A DNA stretch of 64,000 bases from Herbiconiux daphne (lineage in GTDB: Bacteria > Actinomycetota > Actinomycetes > Actinomycetales > Microbacteriaceae), in contig NZ_JANLCJ010000006.1 of the NCBI RefSeq assembly GCF_024979295.1, forward strand, positions 62,001-126,000, in the 5' to 3' direction. Positions 15,475 to 23,396 of the stretch are shown piece by piece. A program made the translations under genes and the position numbers. Within the stretch, counting starts at the first letter, position 1; each line of letters begins with the position of its first letter. The notes below the pieces were generated by a model. The model had not been told where the DNA came from. It searched no databases and saw nothing but the letters and a program-made list of their open reading frames with translations.

Positions 15475-16422
15475 ATGACCCTCACTCCGCCGGCGAGCGC
15501 GTTCGACCTCGACTCACAGACACTGCGGGTCATCGCCGCCATCGCCGAATACGGCTCCATCACCCGCGCCGCCGCCGTGCTCGGCTTCAGCCAGCCCGCC
15601 GTCAGCCAGCAGTTGAGACGGGTGGAGGCGCGCCTCGGCATGCCGCTCGTGACCCGGTCGGGCCGCGGCATCCGGCTCACCGACGCCGGGGAGGTCATCG
15701 CCCGTCACGCCGGCGCCGTGCTGACGGCACTGGATTCGGCCGCGGGCGAGCTCTCCGATCTCGCGGGCCTGCGCGCCGGGCGGGTGCGGCTGTCGGCTTT
15801 TCCGTCGGCGTCGTCGACCATCGTTCCGCGGCTGATCCAGGTGATGGGCGCCGAGCACGCCGGCGTGCAGTTCACCTACCTCGAGGCCGAACCGCCCGAG
15901 GCCGTCGCCGGGGTGCGCGACGGGTTGAGCGACATCGCGATCGCGTTCCATCACCCCGCCGACCGCAACGACCCGTTCCACGACAGCGCCGACGGGCTGG
16001 TCGTGCATCGCCTGATGCGCGACGACATCCTGCTGCTGGCACCGGAGGGTCACCCCGGGGTGACGGATGCCGCCCCCGCGCACCGCGTCGACCTCGCCGA
16101 CTTCCGCGCCGAGAACTGGATCGCCGGGTGCCCGCGCTGCCGCAGCCACTTGCTCGACTCCTGCGCGCGCAGCGGCTTCGCGCCCGCCATCGCCTTCGAG
16201 ACCGACAACTTCGTCGCCGTGATGAGCATGGTCGCAGCCGGCCTCGGCGTGGCACTGCTGCCGGCGCTCGCGCTCACCGCGTCGCCCGTGCCCGCCGGAG
16301 TCGTCGCGCTGCCCACGACGGGGCATGACCACCGCGTCATCGTGGCCGTCACGCGTCCGGGCGCCGACCACATCCCCGCCGTGCGGGAGACCCTGCGCCT
16401 GCTGCGGTCCACCGCGGCCTAG
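15475..16422 (+). CDS. LysR-family transcriptional regulator
   Basis: 315 aa. The N-terminal winged HTH is classic (LRVIAAIAEYGSITRAAAVLGFSQPAVSQQLRRVEARLGMPL). The effector domain starts near residue 100 (RVRLSAFPSASSTIVPRLIQVM) with FETDNFVAVMSMVAAGLGVALLPALAL near the end. Two cysteines in CPRCRSHLLDSC (residues about 220-231) form an unusual CxxC plus C group that could sense redox state or a metal. ATG 15475 is set by the leaderless promoter. It is divergent from the class V aminotransferase. The stop lies in a 14-bp palindrome, GCGGCCTAGGCCGC. Confidence 0.88.
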   Translation: MTLTPPASAFDLDSQTLRVIAAIAEYGSITRAAAVLGFSQPAVSQQLRRVEARLGMPLVTRSGRGIRLTDAGEVIARHAGAVLTALDSAAGELSDLAGLRAGRVRLSAFPSASSTIVPRLIQVMGAEHAGVQFTYLEAEPPEAVAGVRDGLSDIAIAFHHPADRNDPFHDSADGLVVHRLMRDDILLLAPEGHPGVTDAAPAHRVDLADFRAENWIAGCPRCRSHLLDSCARSGFAPAIAFETDNFVAVMSMVAAGLGVALLPALALTASPVPAGVVALPTTGHDHRVIVAVTRPGADHIPAVRETLRLLRSTAA

Positions 16423-16434
16423 GCCGCCCGCGAC

Positions 16435-17406
16435 TCAGAAGACGTATTCGAGAAAGTCGGTGCCGAGCGTGCGCATCGACTCGAGCACCGCGAGCCGGCC
16501 CGACAGTGCGGCATCGTTGAACCGCATCGTGACCGCATAGGCGACCCCTGCGCGCGGGCCCGTCACCACGCCCGCCTCCGAGCGGATGCCGGCATCCGTG
16601 CCGGTCTTGTTGAACAGCGCGATGCCGTGGTCGGTGCCGACGTGCGCGAACGGATCGAGCCCGAAGGCGCCGGCCACCATCGACAGGTCGCTGCCGAGGC
16701 TCAGCCAGCCGCGCACCAGAGCGCTCGTGGTCTCGTCGACGATCTCGCCGCGGGCGAGGCGCCGGAAGAGGGTGGCGAGCTCGCGGGCCGAGCCGACCGA
16801 GAGCTGAGGCGCGTCATCCGGGCCCCGCTCGTCGCGCACGATGTCGAGCAGCAGGGTGCGCTTGAGGCCGAGCGACTCGGCGCGGGCCCGCACGGCGTCG
16901 AGACCGATGCGGCGCAGCAGCACGTTGGTGGCGAGGTTGTCGCTCGTGGCGCCGATCAGGGCCGCGAGATCGGCGACCGGCAGCGCCGGAACCTGCAGGT
17001 GCTGCCAGAGACCCGAATCGCCGACCGAGTCCTGCGCGGTGCGGTTCAGGATGCTCAGGGCCTCGGCCCCGGGTGCCGGCCGCACCGATTTCGCGGCGCT
17101 CGTGCCGGCATCCGTCGCCCTCCCGTCACGGGCCGAGATGCGCGCGGCCACCTCGATGAGCAGCAGCACCTTGCCGATCGAGGCCGTGGGCACCGAGAGG
17201 TGGTCGTCGACCGAGAACAGCACCTTGCCCGACTCGAGGTCGACGGCGCAGGCCGTCACCTGCACGCCCGAGAGCGCCAGTTCGGTCAGCGACGCGAACC
17301 CCTTGCGGAAGATTCCGCCGTCGTTGTCGATCGAGTCCGACCGCCGGCCCCGGGGCGCGATCTCTTCCCGCTCAGATCGTGCGCGTCGGCGTATCGAATC
17401 CGGCAT
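16435..17406 (-). CDS. Class A beta-lactamase-like serine hydrolase
   Basis: 323 aa. All three penicillin-recognising motifs are present: S76-I-G-K79, S155-D-N157 and K267-T-G269. The region that should hold the ExxLN general base reads LLLDIVRDERG, so a canonical Glu166 is not certain. There is no signal peptide; the N-terminus is basic (RRRARSEREE), so it may be cytoplasmic or a non-lactamase hydrolase. An AAGGAGG ribosome site lies about 11 nt upstream of ATG 17406. It is downstream of pepO by 67 bp on the same strand. A true resistance function is uncertain. Confidence 0.8.
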   Translation of the reverse strand: MPDSIRRRARSEREEIAPRGRRSDSIDNDGGIFRKGFASLTELALSGVQVTACAVDLESGKVLFSVDDHLSVPTASIGKVLLLIEVAARISARDGRATDAGTSAAKSVRPAPGAEALSILNRTAQDSVGDSGLWQHLQVPALPVADLAALIGATSDNLATNVLLRRIGLDAVRARAESLGLKRTLLLDIVRDERGPDDAPQLSVGSARELATLFRRLARGEIVDETTSALVRGWLSLGSDLSMVAGAFGLDPFAHVGTDHGIALFNKTGTDAGIRSEAGVVTGPRAGVAYAVTMRFNDAALSGRLAVLESMRTLGTDFLEYVF

Positions 17407-17473
17407 GCTCAGACGACCTCCTTGGGCTGGTGGCGTGACAGCGGGCCGCAGAGCGACCCCCGCTCATGGCCTA

Positions 17474-19501
17474 CTACCAGATCGTCACACGCTCACCTGG
17501 GTTCAACCAGAGTTTGTCGTTTGAATCGACGTTGAAAGCATCGTAGAACTCGTCGATGTTGCGCACGATCTGGTTGCAGCGGAACTCGTTCGGCGAGTGC
17601 GGGTCGATCGAGAGCAGCCGGATGACCTCGGCGTCGCGCGACTTCTGCTGCCAGGCCTGGGCCCAGGAGAGGAAGAACCGTTGCGCCCCGGTGAGGCCGT
17701 CGATCACCGGCGGCTCCTGCGGTTCGCCGTCGGGGCCGCGGAGCGACAGCAGGTAGGCCTTCCAGGCGATGCCGAGGCCGCCGAGGTCGCCGATGTTCTC
17801 GCCGATGGTCAGGGCGCCGTTGACGTGGTGGTCGGGAACCTGCTCGGGGGCCAGCGCGTCGTACTGCGCGATGAGCGACGAGGTGAGCTTCTCGAACGCC
17901 TCGCGGTCGTCGGCCGTCCACCAGTCGGTGAGGCGGCCGTCGCCGTCGAAGCGCGACCCCTGGTCGTCGAACCCGTGGCCGATCTCGTGCCCGATCACGG
18001 CACCGATCGCGCCGTAGTTGGCCGCGGCATCCCGGGTCTCGTCGAAGAACGGGTACTGCAGGATGGCGGCCGGAAAGACGATCTCGTTGAAGCCGGGGTT
18101 GTAGTAGGCGTTGATCGTCTGCGGGGTCATGAACCACTCGTCGCGGTCGAGCGGCTTGCCGATCTTGCCGAGCTCGCGCTGGAACTCGAACTCACTCGTC
18201 GCACGCACGTTCGCGATGAGGTCGTCGCGGTCGATGGCGAGGGTGGAGTAGTCGCGCCACTTCGCGGGGAACCCGATCTTGGGAGTGAACTTCGCGAGCT
18301 TGTCGAGGGCGCGTTCGCGGGTGGCCGGGCTCATCCACTCGAGCGTGGTGATGGAGTCGCGGTAGGCCTCGATCAGGTTGCCGACGAGCACGTCCATGCT
18401 CGCCTTCGCGGTGTCGGGGAAGTACTTCTCGACGTAGATGCGGCCGACGGCCTCTCCCATGGCGCCTTCGACCAGCGAGACACCGCGCTTCCACCGGGCG
18501 CGCATGCTCGGGGTGCCGGTGAGGGTGCGGGCGTAGAAGTCGAAGTTCTCCTCGACGAAAGCGCTCGAGAGGTAGGGGGCGGCGCCGTGGATGACCTGCC
18601 AGGCGAGCCAGTCCTTCCAGCTGTCCAGCGATGCTCCGGTGAGCGCCTCGGCGACGCCGGTGATGAAGCTCGGCTCGCGCACCACGAGCTCGTCGAAGAC
18701 GCTCTCGGGGGCCGCGAGACCCTCGCGCCAGAGTTCGAACAGCGAGATCTCGGCGTCGTCGTCGTCTTCGGTGTCGTCGCCGTCGGCATCCGGGATGTTC
18801 GCGGCATCGCCCGAGAGGTCGGTGAACTCCGGCCAGGTGAGCAGGTTGTAGGTGGCCTGGGCATCGCGGGTGCGCACGTTGTCCCAGTGCGACGAGGCGA
18901 TCAGGGTCTCGAGGTCGAACACGCGCTGCGCCCTCGCGGCGGCGTCGTCGAGGCCGGCGAGTTCGAACATGCGCTGGATGTGGCCGAGGTAGGCCTCCCG
19001 CACCGACGCGAACTTCTCGTCGCGGAAGTAGCTCTCGTCGGGCAGCGAGATTCCGCCCTGCTCGACGAACACCAGGTAGCGCTCGGGGTTGCCGGGGTCG
19101 TTGTCGACGAACAGGCGCAGCAGCCCCGGCACGCCCTCGCGCTCGAGGCGCCCCAGGGTCGTGGCGAGCGAGCGCAGGTCGTCGATCGCGTCGACGAGGG
19201 CGAGCTGCGGGGCGATCGGTCGGGCGCCGAGCGCCTCGATGCGCTCTTCGTCGATGAAGCTCGCATAGAGATCGCCGAATTTGCGGGCCTCGGTGCCCTC
19301 CGGCGCGTTCTGGGACTCTTGGATGATGTCGCGCACGGCCTTCTCGGCCTCTTCGGCGAGCACATAGAACGAGCCGTAGCGCGCCTTGTCCTCGGGGATC
19401 TCGGTGCGGGCGATCCACTTGCCGTTGACATGACGGAACAGGTCGTCCTGCGCGCGGATGTCGGGGTCGAGTTCGGTCGTGTCGATTCCGGATTCAGTCA
19501 C
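17474..19501 (-). CDS. pepO: M13-family zinc metallopeptidase (PepO/neprilysin-like)
   Basis: 675 aa, full length for M13. The zinc motif HEIGH lies at residues 505-509. The preceding substrate-binding NAYYNPGFNEIVFPAAILQ (464-482) and the third zinc ligand in IGENIGDLGG are intact. There is no signal peptide or membrane helix, so this is a cytoplasmic oligopeptidase, as is usual for actinobacterial M13 proteins. An acidic insertion (DADGDDTEDDDDAE, about 238-251) stands out. GTG 19501 follows a TAGAGT -10 by 6 nt. A long inverted repeat separates it from the upstream ABC ATPase. Confidence 0.92.
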   Translation of the reverse strand: MTESGIDTTELDPDIRAQDDLFRHVNGKWIARTEIPEDKARYGSFYVLAEEAEKAVRDIIQESQNAPEGTEARKFGDLYASFIDEERIEALGARPIAPQLALVDAIDDLRSLATTLGRLEREGVPGLLRLFVDNDPGNPERYLVFVEQGGISLPDESYFRDEKFASVREAYLGHIQRMFELAGLDDAAARAQRVFDLETLIASSHWDNVRTRDAQATYNLLTWPEFTDLSGDAANIPDADGDDTEDDDDAEISLFELWREGLAAPESVFDELVVREPSFITGVAEALTGASLDSWKDWLAWQVIHGAAPYLSSAFVEENFDFYARTLTGTPSMRARWKRGVSLVEGAMGEAVGRIYVEKYFPDTAKASMDVLVGNLIEAYRDSITTLEWMSPATRERALDKLAKFTPKIGFPAKWRDYSTLAIDRDDLIANVRATSEFEFQRELGKIGKPLDRDEWFMTPQTINAYYNPGFNEIVFPAAILQYPFFDETRDAAANYGAIGAVIGHEIGHGFDDQGSRFDGDGRLTDWWTADDREAFEKLTSSLIAQYDALAPEQVPDHHVNGALTIGENIGDLGGLGIAWKAYLLSLRGPDGEPQEPPVIDGLTGAQRFFLSWAQAWQQKSRDAEVIRLLSIDPHSPNEFRCNQIVRNIDEFYDAFNVDSNDKLWLNPGERVTIW

Positions 19502-19507
19502 CCGACA

Positions 19508-19513
19508 ACTCTA
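19508..19513 (-). promoter_or_regulatory. -10 element, leaderless promoter of pepO
   Basis: TAGAGT on the minus strand, then 6 nt and GTG 19501. It lies between the gene and the terminator-like inverted repeat of the preceding gene. Confidence 0.5.
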
Positions 19514-19533
19514 CGCAGGTGCGAGCCCTGCGC

Positions 19534-19590
19534 CGAGAAGTCGAAAAAGGGTTCCAAAGCCGGAGCCTTGGAACCCTTTTCGACTTCTCG
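19534..19590 (-). terminator. Long inverted repeat, probable terminator of the MalK-type ATPase gene
   Basis: Arms 19534-19557 and 19568-19590 pair over about 23 bp with one bulged base (five A against four T) and a 10-nt loop. Each arm contains GGGTTCCAA or its complement. It sits 16 bp past the stop of the ABC ATPase gene. There is no T-run beyond the stem, which is common for actinobacterial terminators, but the stem itself carries the A/T tracts. Confidence 0.7.
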
Positions 19591-19605
19591 CGTGGTGCGG
19601 AGTGT

Positions 19606-20700
19606 CTAGTCGACGACGGCGCCGCCGAGGCGGAGGCCCGAGGTCTGGTCGAACACGTGCACGTGACCGAGCTTCGGGGTGACGTAGAGCGTGTCGCCGA
19701 GGTTCGGGTGCACGCGGCCGTCGACGCGCACGACGAGGTCGGTGCGCTTGCCCTCGACCTCGGAGTGGCCGTAGAGGTAGCCGTCGGCGCCGAGCTCTTC
19801 GATCAGGTCGACCGTGACGGTCAGGCCCTCACCGGCGTTCGGCGAGACCACCACGTCTTCGGGGCGCACGCCCACGGTGACGGCCGACCCGGCGCTGGCG
19901 AGCAGCGAGCGCTCGACCGGAACCGTCGCGGTGCCGAACTTGATGCCGCCGTCGACCACGTCGGCCGGGAACAGGTTCATCGCCGGCGAGCCGATGAAGC
20001 CCGCCACGAAGACGTTGTTCGGGTTGGCGTAGAGGTCGCGCGGGGTGCCGACCTGCTGCAGCACGCCGTCCTTCAGCACGGCGATGCGGTCGCCCATGGT
20101 GAGCGCCTCGGTCTGGTCGTGGGTGACGTAGACCGTGGTGACGCCCAGGCGGCGCTGGAGCGACGCGATCTGGGTGCGCGTCTGCACACGCAGCTTCGCG
20201 TCGAGGTTCGACAGCGGCTCGTCCATGAGGAACACCTGAGGGCTCCGCACGATCGCGCGGCCCATCGCGACGCGCTGACGCTGACCACCCGAGAGGGCCT
20301 TCGGCTTGCGCGCCAGGTAGGGCTCGAGGTCGAGCAGCTTGGCCGCTTCGAGAACGCGCTTGGCGCGCTCCTCCTTGTTGACGCCGGCGATCTTCAGGGC
20401 GAAGCCCATGTTCTCGGCCACGGTCATGTGCGGGTAGAGCGCGTAGTTCTGAAAGACCATCGCGATGTCGCGGTCTTTCGGCGGGATGTCGGTGACGTCA
20501 CGGTCGCCGATCAGGATGCGGCCGTCGTTCACCTCCTCGAGCCCGGCGAGCATGCGCAGGGCGGTCGACTTGCCGGAGCCAGAGGGGCCCACCAGCACGA
20601 GGAACTCGCCATCGGCGACGCTGAGGTCGAATGCGTCGACCGCGGGGATCGTCGATCCCGGGTAGAGGCGCGTCGCTTTGTCGAACGTTACAGAAGCCAT
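19606..20700 (-). CDS. ugpC: MalK/UgpC-type sugar ABC transporter ATPase
   Basis: 364 aa. Walker A is GPSGSGKST, the signature LSGGQRQRVAMGRA and Walker B VFLMDEPLSNLDAKLR; VYVTHDQTEALTMGDRIAVL is the switch histidine region. Residues about 235-364 form the OB-fold regulatory domain of MalK/UgpC/MsmX proteins (VGVRPEDVVV). No permease or binding-protein gene is adjacent, so it probably serves several sugar importers as a shared ATPase, as is common in Actinomycetota. The start ATG 20700 has a GAAGGAGAAGGA ribosome site. Confidence 0.9.
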   Translation of the reverse strand: MASVTFDKATRLYPGSTIPAVDAFDLSVADGEFLVLVGPSGSGKSTALRMLAGLEEVNDGRILIGDRDVTDIPPKDRDIAMVFQNYALYPHMTVAENMGFALKIAGVNKEERAKRVLEAAKLLDLEPYLARKPKALSGGQRQRVAMGRAIVRSPQVFLMDEPLSNLDAKLRVQTRTQIASLQRRLGVTTVYVTHDQTEALTMGDRIAVLKDGVLQQVGTPRDLYANPNNVFVAGFIGSPAMNLFPADVVDGGIKFGTATVPVERSLLASAGSAVTVGVRPEDVVVSPNAGEGLTVTVDLIEELGADGYLYGHSEVEGKRTDLVVRVDGRVHPNLGDTLYVTPKLGHVHVFDQTSGLRLGGAVVD

Positions 20701-20853
20701 CGTTGTCCTTCTCCTTCACCGGCAGGTACGTGCCGGACGGTCCGTTGTGAGGTACGTCAGGTGCAACCTACAGGTGTCGGAGTCGATTCCCTATTCTGGG
20801 GGACAACTGGCAGCTTCGAGCGAACGCCCGCGTGGCTCCTCGCTCCTCATCGC

Positions 20854-20910
20854 CGAGTTGCGCCAAAATGCCCATCCCCGTGGTGCTTTGGGTCAATTTG
20901 GCGCAACTCG
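20854..20910. repeat. Inverted repeat in the 284-bp gap 20701-20984
   Basis: CGAGTTGCGCCAAA (20854-20867) and its complement (20897-20910) flank a 29-nt loop that can itself pair through CCCA and TGGG. It is terminator- or mobile-end-like but is not followed by a T-run. Between it and 20700 I see only the probable upstream region of the ATPase gene. Confidence 0.5.
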
Positions 20911-20914
20911 AGGG

Positions 20915-20956
20915 AAGCTGCTCGAGGAAAGCTGCTCGAGGAGAGCTGGTCGAGGA
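20915..20956. repeat. Tandem repeat, 14 bp x 3
   Basis: Units AAGCTGCTCGAGGA at 20915-20928 and 20929-20942 are identical; 20943-20956 (GAGCTGGTCGAGGA) differs at two positions. The array lies 29 bp beyond the stop codon of the SHOCT gene. It may be a relative of the stop-anchored arrays elsewhere. Confidence 0.8.
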
Positions 20957-20984
20957 AAGGGGATGGGATGCCGCGGAGGCGGCG

Positions 20985-21341
20985 TCAGGCGAGCAGCTTG
21001 GCCTTGGCTGCCGTGAACTCGTCGTCGCTCAGGAGGCCCTGGGCCTTGAGGGCGGCGAGCTTCTGCAGCTCGGCGATGATGTCGACGCCGCCGGCGGGAG
21101 CGGCGGCGGGGGCCGGCGCGGCTTGCGCTTGCTGGCCGGCCACGGCAGCCGCGGCGGCGGCGTTGATCTGGTCTTGCTGCTGCTGGGCGGCGTAGGCCTC
21201 CTGCTGCTGTTGCTCTTCGGCCCGCGATTGCGCGCGGCGCTGCATGCCGCCGCTGACCGCGGTGGCCGTTCCGGCCACGACGGCGGTGCGCGCCGCGAGC
21301 CCGATCAACCCGGGGCGACCCATTCGTCTGAACATCGGCAT
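20985..21341 (-). CDS. SHOCT domain protein
   Basis: 118 aa. The N-terminus MPMFRRMGRPGLIGLAARTAVVAGTATAVSGGM is a short hydrophobic segment. A Gln/Ala-rich linker follows (EEQQQQEAYAAQQQQDQINAAAAAAVAG), and the C-terminal SHOCT motif is DIIAELQKLAALKAQGLLSDDEFTAAKAKLL. SHOCT modules mediate oligomerisation or membrane-proximal interactions. A GGAGTC ribosome site precedes ATG 21341. It is next to a DUF6325 gene on the same strand; this pair is recurrent in Microbacteriaceae and is probably stress related. Confidence 0.85.
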   Translation of the reverse strand: MPMFRRMGRPGLIGLAARTAVVAGTATAVSGGMQRRAQSRAEEQQQQEAYAAQQQQDQINAAAAAAVAGQQAQAAPAPAAAPAGGVDIIAELQKLAALKAQGLLSDDEFTAAKAKLLA

Positions 21342-21352
21342 CGTCTGACTCC

Positions 21353-21400
21353 TGTCTGCTGTGAGCTCTCGGCTCGTGTCTGCGGTGAGCTCTCGGCTCG
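21353..21400. repeat. Tandem duplication, 24 bp x 2
   Basis: 21353-21376 and 21377-21400 are identical at 23 of 24 positions; the shared core is GTGAGCTCTCGGCTCG. A further partial copy (GCTCG) follows. It lies between the SHOCT start and the DUF6325 stop (21418). Confidence 0.85.
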
Positions 21401-21417
21401 GCTCGCGGCTGGCGGCT

Positions 21418-21846
21418 CTACTCGACGGCGATGGCCGCGAGCACCTCGTTGACGACGGGCGCGGGAATACGCTCGGTGCTGAGCACCAGGCCCCGGCCGG
21501 CGGCGAGTTTCGAGGCGAGCCGCTTCGCCCAGGTGAGCTCGATCACGAGCAGCGCGGCCGACGAGCCGGCCGGGATCTCGGCCGCGAGCTCTTCGATGTC
21601 GTCGACCGAGGCCAACCCCGTCGCCTCGAGCGCGAAGTCGTCGAGGCCGACCGCGTCGCCCGCGTCTTCGAGTTCGAGCACGGTGACGACGCCCTCCGGC
21701 GAGCGCGTGACGAAGAGCAGGTCGAGCAGCCGCACCGTTCCGGCGTCGACCACGTCTCGGAAGGCGTCGACGATCTCGGGGCCGGGGCGCTCGCCCTCGA
21801 AACCGATGAGCATCAGTTCGACCGGACCGTAAGTGAAATCGGACAT
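21418..21846 (-). CDS. DUF6325/DUF1269-like protein
   Basis: 142 aa from ATG 21846 (MSDFTYGPVELMLIGFEGERPGPEIVDAFRDVVDAGTVRLLDLLFVTR). The family is small, acidic and alpha/beta, found beside SHOCT-domain proteins; no enzymatic motif is seen. AVLVIELTWAKRLASKLAAGRG near the C-terminus resembles the DUF1269 membrane-stress family. A GAGAAGG ribosome site precedes the ATG. The in-frame extension to 21960 crosses that site and is rejected. Confidence 0.75.
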   Translation of the reverse strand: MSDFTYGPVELMLIGFEGERPGPEIVDAFRDVVDAGTVRLLDLLFVTRSPEGVVTVLELEDAGDAVGLDDFALEATGLASVDDIEELAAEIPAGSSAALLVIELTWAKRLASKLAAGRGLVLSTERIPAPVVNEVLAAIAVE

Positions 21847-21976
21847 CGTGACCTTCTCGTCGGATCGGCCTCCGGCGGGGTGCTGGTGCACCGTGCGGGC
21901 CGATGATCGGCACGTTACCAGTCCCGCGTGGCGAGGGCCAGGGTGCTTCGGGCGGGCCACGACGGGGTGGGCTGCT

Positions 21977-21982
21977 TAGGCT
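21977..21982 (+). promoter_or_regulatory. -10 element before the MATE transporter gene
   Basis: TAGGCT, 6 nt, then GTG 21989. The intervening GAAGGG could also act as a ribosome site if transcription began further upstream, so leaderless initiation is probable but not certain. Confidence 0.45.
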
Positions 21983-21988
21983 GAAGGG

Positions 21989-23317
21989 GTGCAGACGATC
22001 GACCGCGACATCCTGCGTCTGGCGGTGCCGGCGCTCGGGGCGCTGGTGGCGGAGCCGCTCTTCCTGCTGACCGACACGGCGCTCGTGGGACATCTCGGGC
22101 AAGACCCGCTCGCCGGGCTCGGAGTGGCGAGCGCGGTGCTGCAGACGGTGGTGGGCCTGCTGATCTTCTTGGCCTATGCCACCACGCCGGCCGTGGACCG
22201 GCGGCTCGGTGCGGGCGACACCCCGGGCGCCATCACGGCGGGCATCGACGGCATGTGGCTGGCGCTCGGCGTCGGTGTCGTGCTCGCGCTCGTGGGCTGG
22301 CCGCTCGCATCCGGGGTGGTCGGGTTGTTCGGCAGCACCGCCGCGGTCGAGGGTGAGGCCACCACCTATCTCACGATCTCGCTCATCGGGCTGCCGGGCA
22401 TGCTCCTCGTCATCGCCGCGACCGGGCTGCTGCGCGGGTTGCAGGACACGCGCACCCCGCTCGTCGTGGCGGTCGCCGGTTTCGCGGCCAACGCGGCGCT
22501 CAACGCCCTGCTCATCTATGGTGCCGGGTGGGGCATCGCGGGCTCGGCCGCCGGAACGGTGATCGCGCAATGGGGCATGGCCGCGGTCTACGTGGTGATC
22601 GCGGTGCGTGCGGCACGGGCATCCGGGGTCTCGCTGCGACCGGGGCTCGACGGGGTCACCGGTGCCGCGTCGGCGGGCGGTTGGCTGCTGCTGCGCACCG
22701 CGAGTCTGCGCGCGGCGCTGCTCGCCTCGGTGGTCGTGGCGTCGTCGCTCGGGGTGGTGCAGCTCGCGGCGTTCCAGATCGCGATGACGGTGTTCGCGAC
22801 GCTCGCGTTGATTCTCGACGCCCTGGCCATCGCCGGGCAGGCGATGATCGGGCACGGGCTCGGCGCCTCGCAGGTCGAGCGGGTGCATGCGGTGACCCGG
22901 CGGCTGATTCGCTGGGGAGTGCTCTCGGGGGTCGTGCTCGGTGTGGTGCTGGCGGTGCTGGCGCCGTTCGCCGGGGCGGTGTTCAGCCCGGATGCGTCGG
23001 TGCAGGCCGCGCTGGCCGTGTGCCTGTTCGTGATGGCGGCCGGCATTCCTCTCGGAGGATATGTGTTCGTGCTCGACGGCGTGCTGATCGGCGCGGGTGA
23101 TGCGCGGTATCTCGCGGTGACAGGTCTGGTGAACCTGGCGGTGTATGCGCCTCTGCTCGCCGCGGTCGCCGTGCTGCAGCCCGCGGGGGCGGCGGGGCTG
23201 GGCTGGTTGTGGGCGGCGTTCGGGTTCGGGTACATCGGGGCGCGGGCCGTCACCCTGGGGCTGCGGGCGCGGGGGTCGCGGTGGATCGTGACGGGTGCGC
23301 CGGCGGCGGCGCCCTGA
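21989..23317 (+). CDS. MATE-family multidrug efflux transporter (DinF-like)
   Basis: 442 aa, about 12 membrane helices. It starts VQTIDRDILRLAVPALGALVAEPLFLLTDTALVGHLGQDPLAGLGVA, the DinF/MATE signature including the first-helix DTALVGHLG. The second-half counterpart is FQIAMTVFATLALILDALAIAGQAMIGHGLGA. It is expected to export cationic compounds using Na+ or H+. It is convergent with the MBL gene, and a three-unit 22-bp repeat fills the junction. Confidence 0.9.
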   Translation: MQTIDRDILRLAVPALGALVAEPLFLLTDTALVGHLGQDPLAGLGVASAVLQTVVGLLIFLAYATTPAVDRRLGAGDTPGAITAGIDGMWLALGVGVVLALVGWPLASGVVGLFGSTAAVEGEATTYLTISLIGLPGMLLVIAATGLLRGLQDTRTPLVVAVAGFAANAALNALLIYGAGWGIAGSAAGTVIAQWGMAAVYVVIAVRAARASGVSLRPGLDGVTGAASAGGWLLLRTASLRAALLASVVVASSLGVVQLAAFQIAMTVFATLALILDALAIAGQAMIGHGLGASQVERVHAVTRRLIRWGVLSGVVLGVVLAVLAPFAGAVFSPDASVQAALAVCLFVMAAGIPLGGYVFVLDGVLIGAGDARYLAVTGLVNLAVYAPLLAAVAVLQPAGAAGLGWLWAAFGFGYIGARAVTLGLRARGSRWIVTGAPAAAP

Positions 23318-23328
23318 TGGCGGCATCC

Positions 23329-23394
23329 CGTCGCTGACGGAAGGGCTTGCCGTCGGCGACGGAAGGGCTGGCCCTCGGTGATGGACGGACTGCG
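23329..23394. repeat. Tandem repeat, 22 bp x 3, ending at the MBL stop codon
   Basis: Units 23329-23350, 23351-23372 and 23373-23394 share CGTCGGxGACGGAAGGGCTxGC. Units 1 and 2 differ at three positions; unit 3 is more diverged. The next bases CGTCAG contain the MBL stop (TGA on the minus strand, 23397-23399), so a partial unit begins on that stop codon. Confidence 0.85.
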
Positions 23395-23396
23395 CG

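Noticed and set aside
16585..16600. CGGATGCCGGCATCCG palindrome as an operator
   Set aside because: It lies inside the coding sequence of the serine hydrolase; kept only as an example of the GGATGC motif.
16435..17406. Confirmed beta-lactam resistance gene
   Set aside because: SxxK, SDN and KTG are present, but there is no signal peptide and the Glu166 motif is not clear, so resistance is not claimed.
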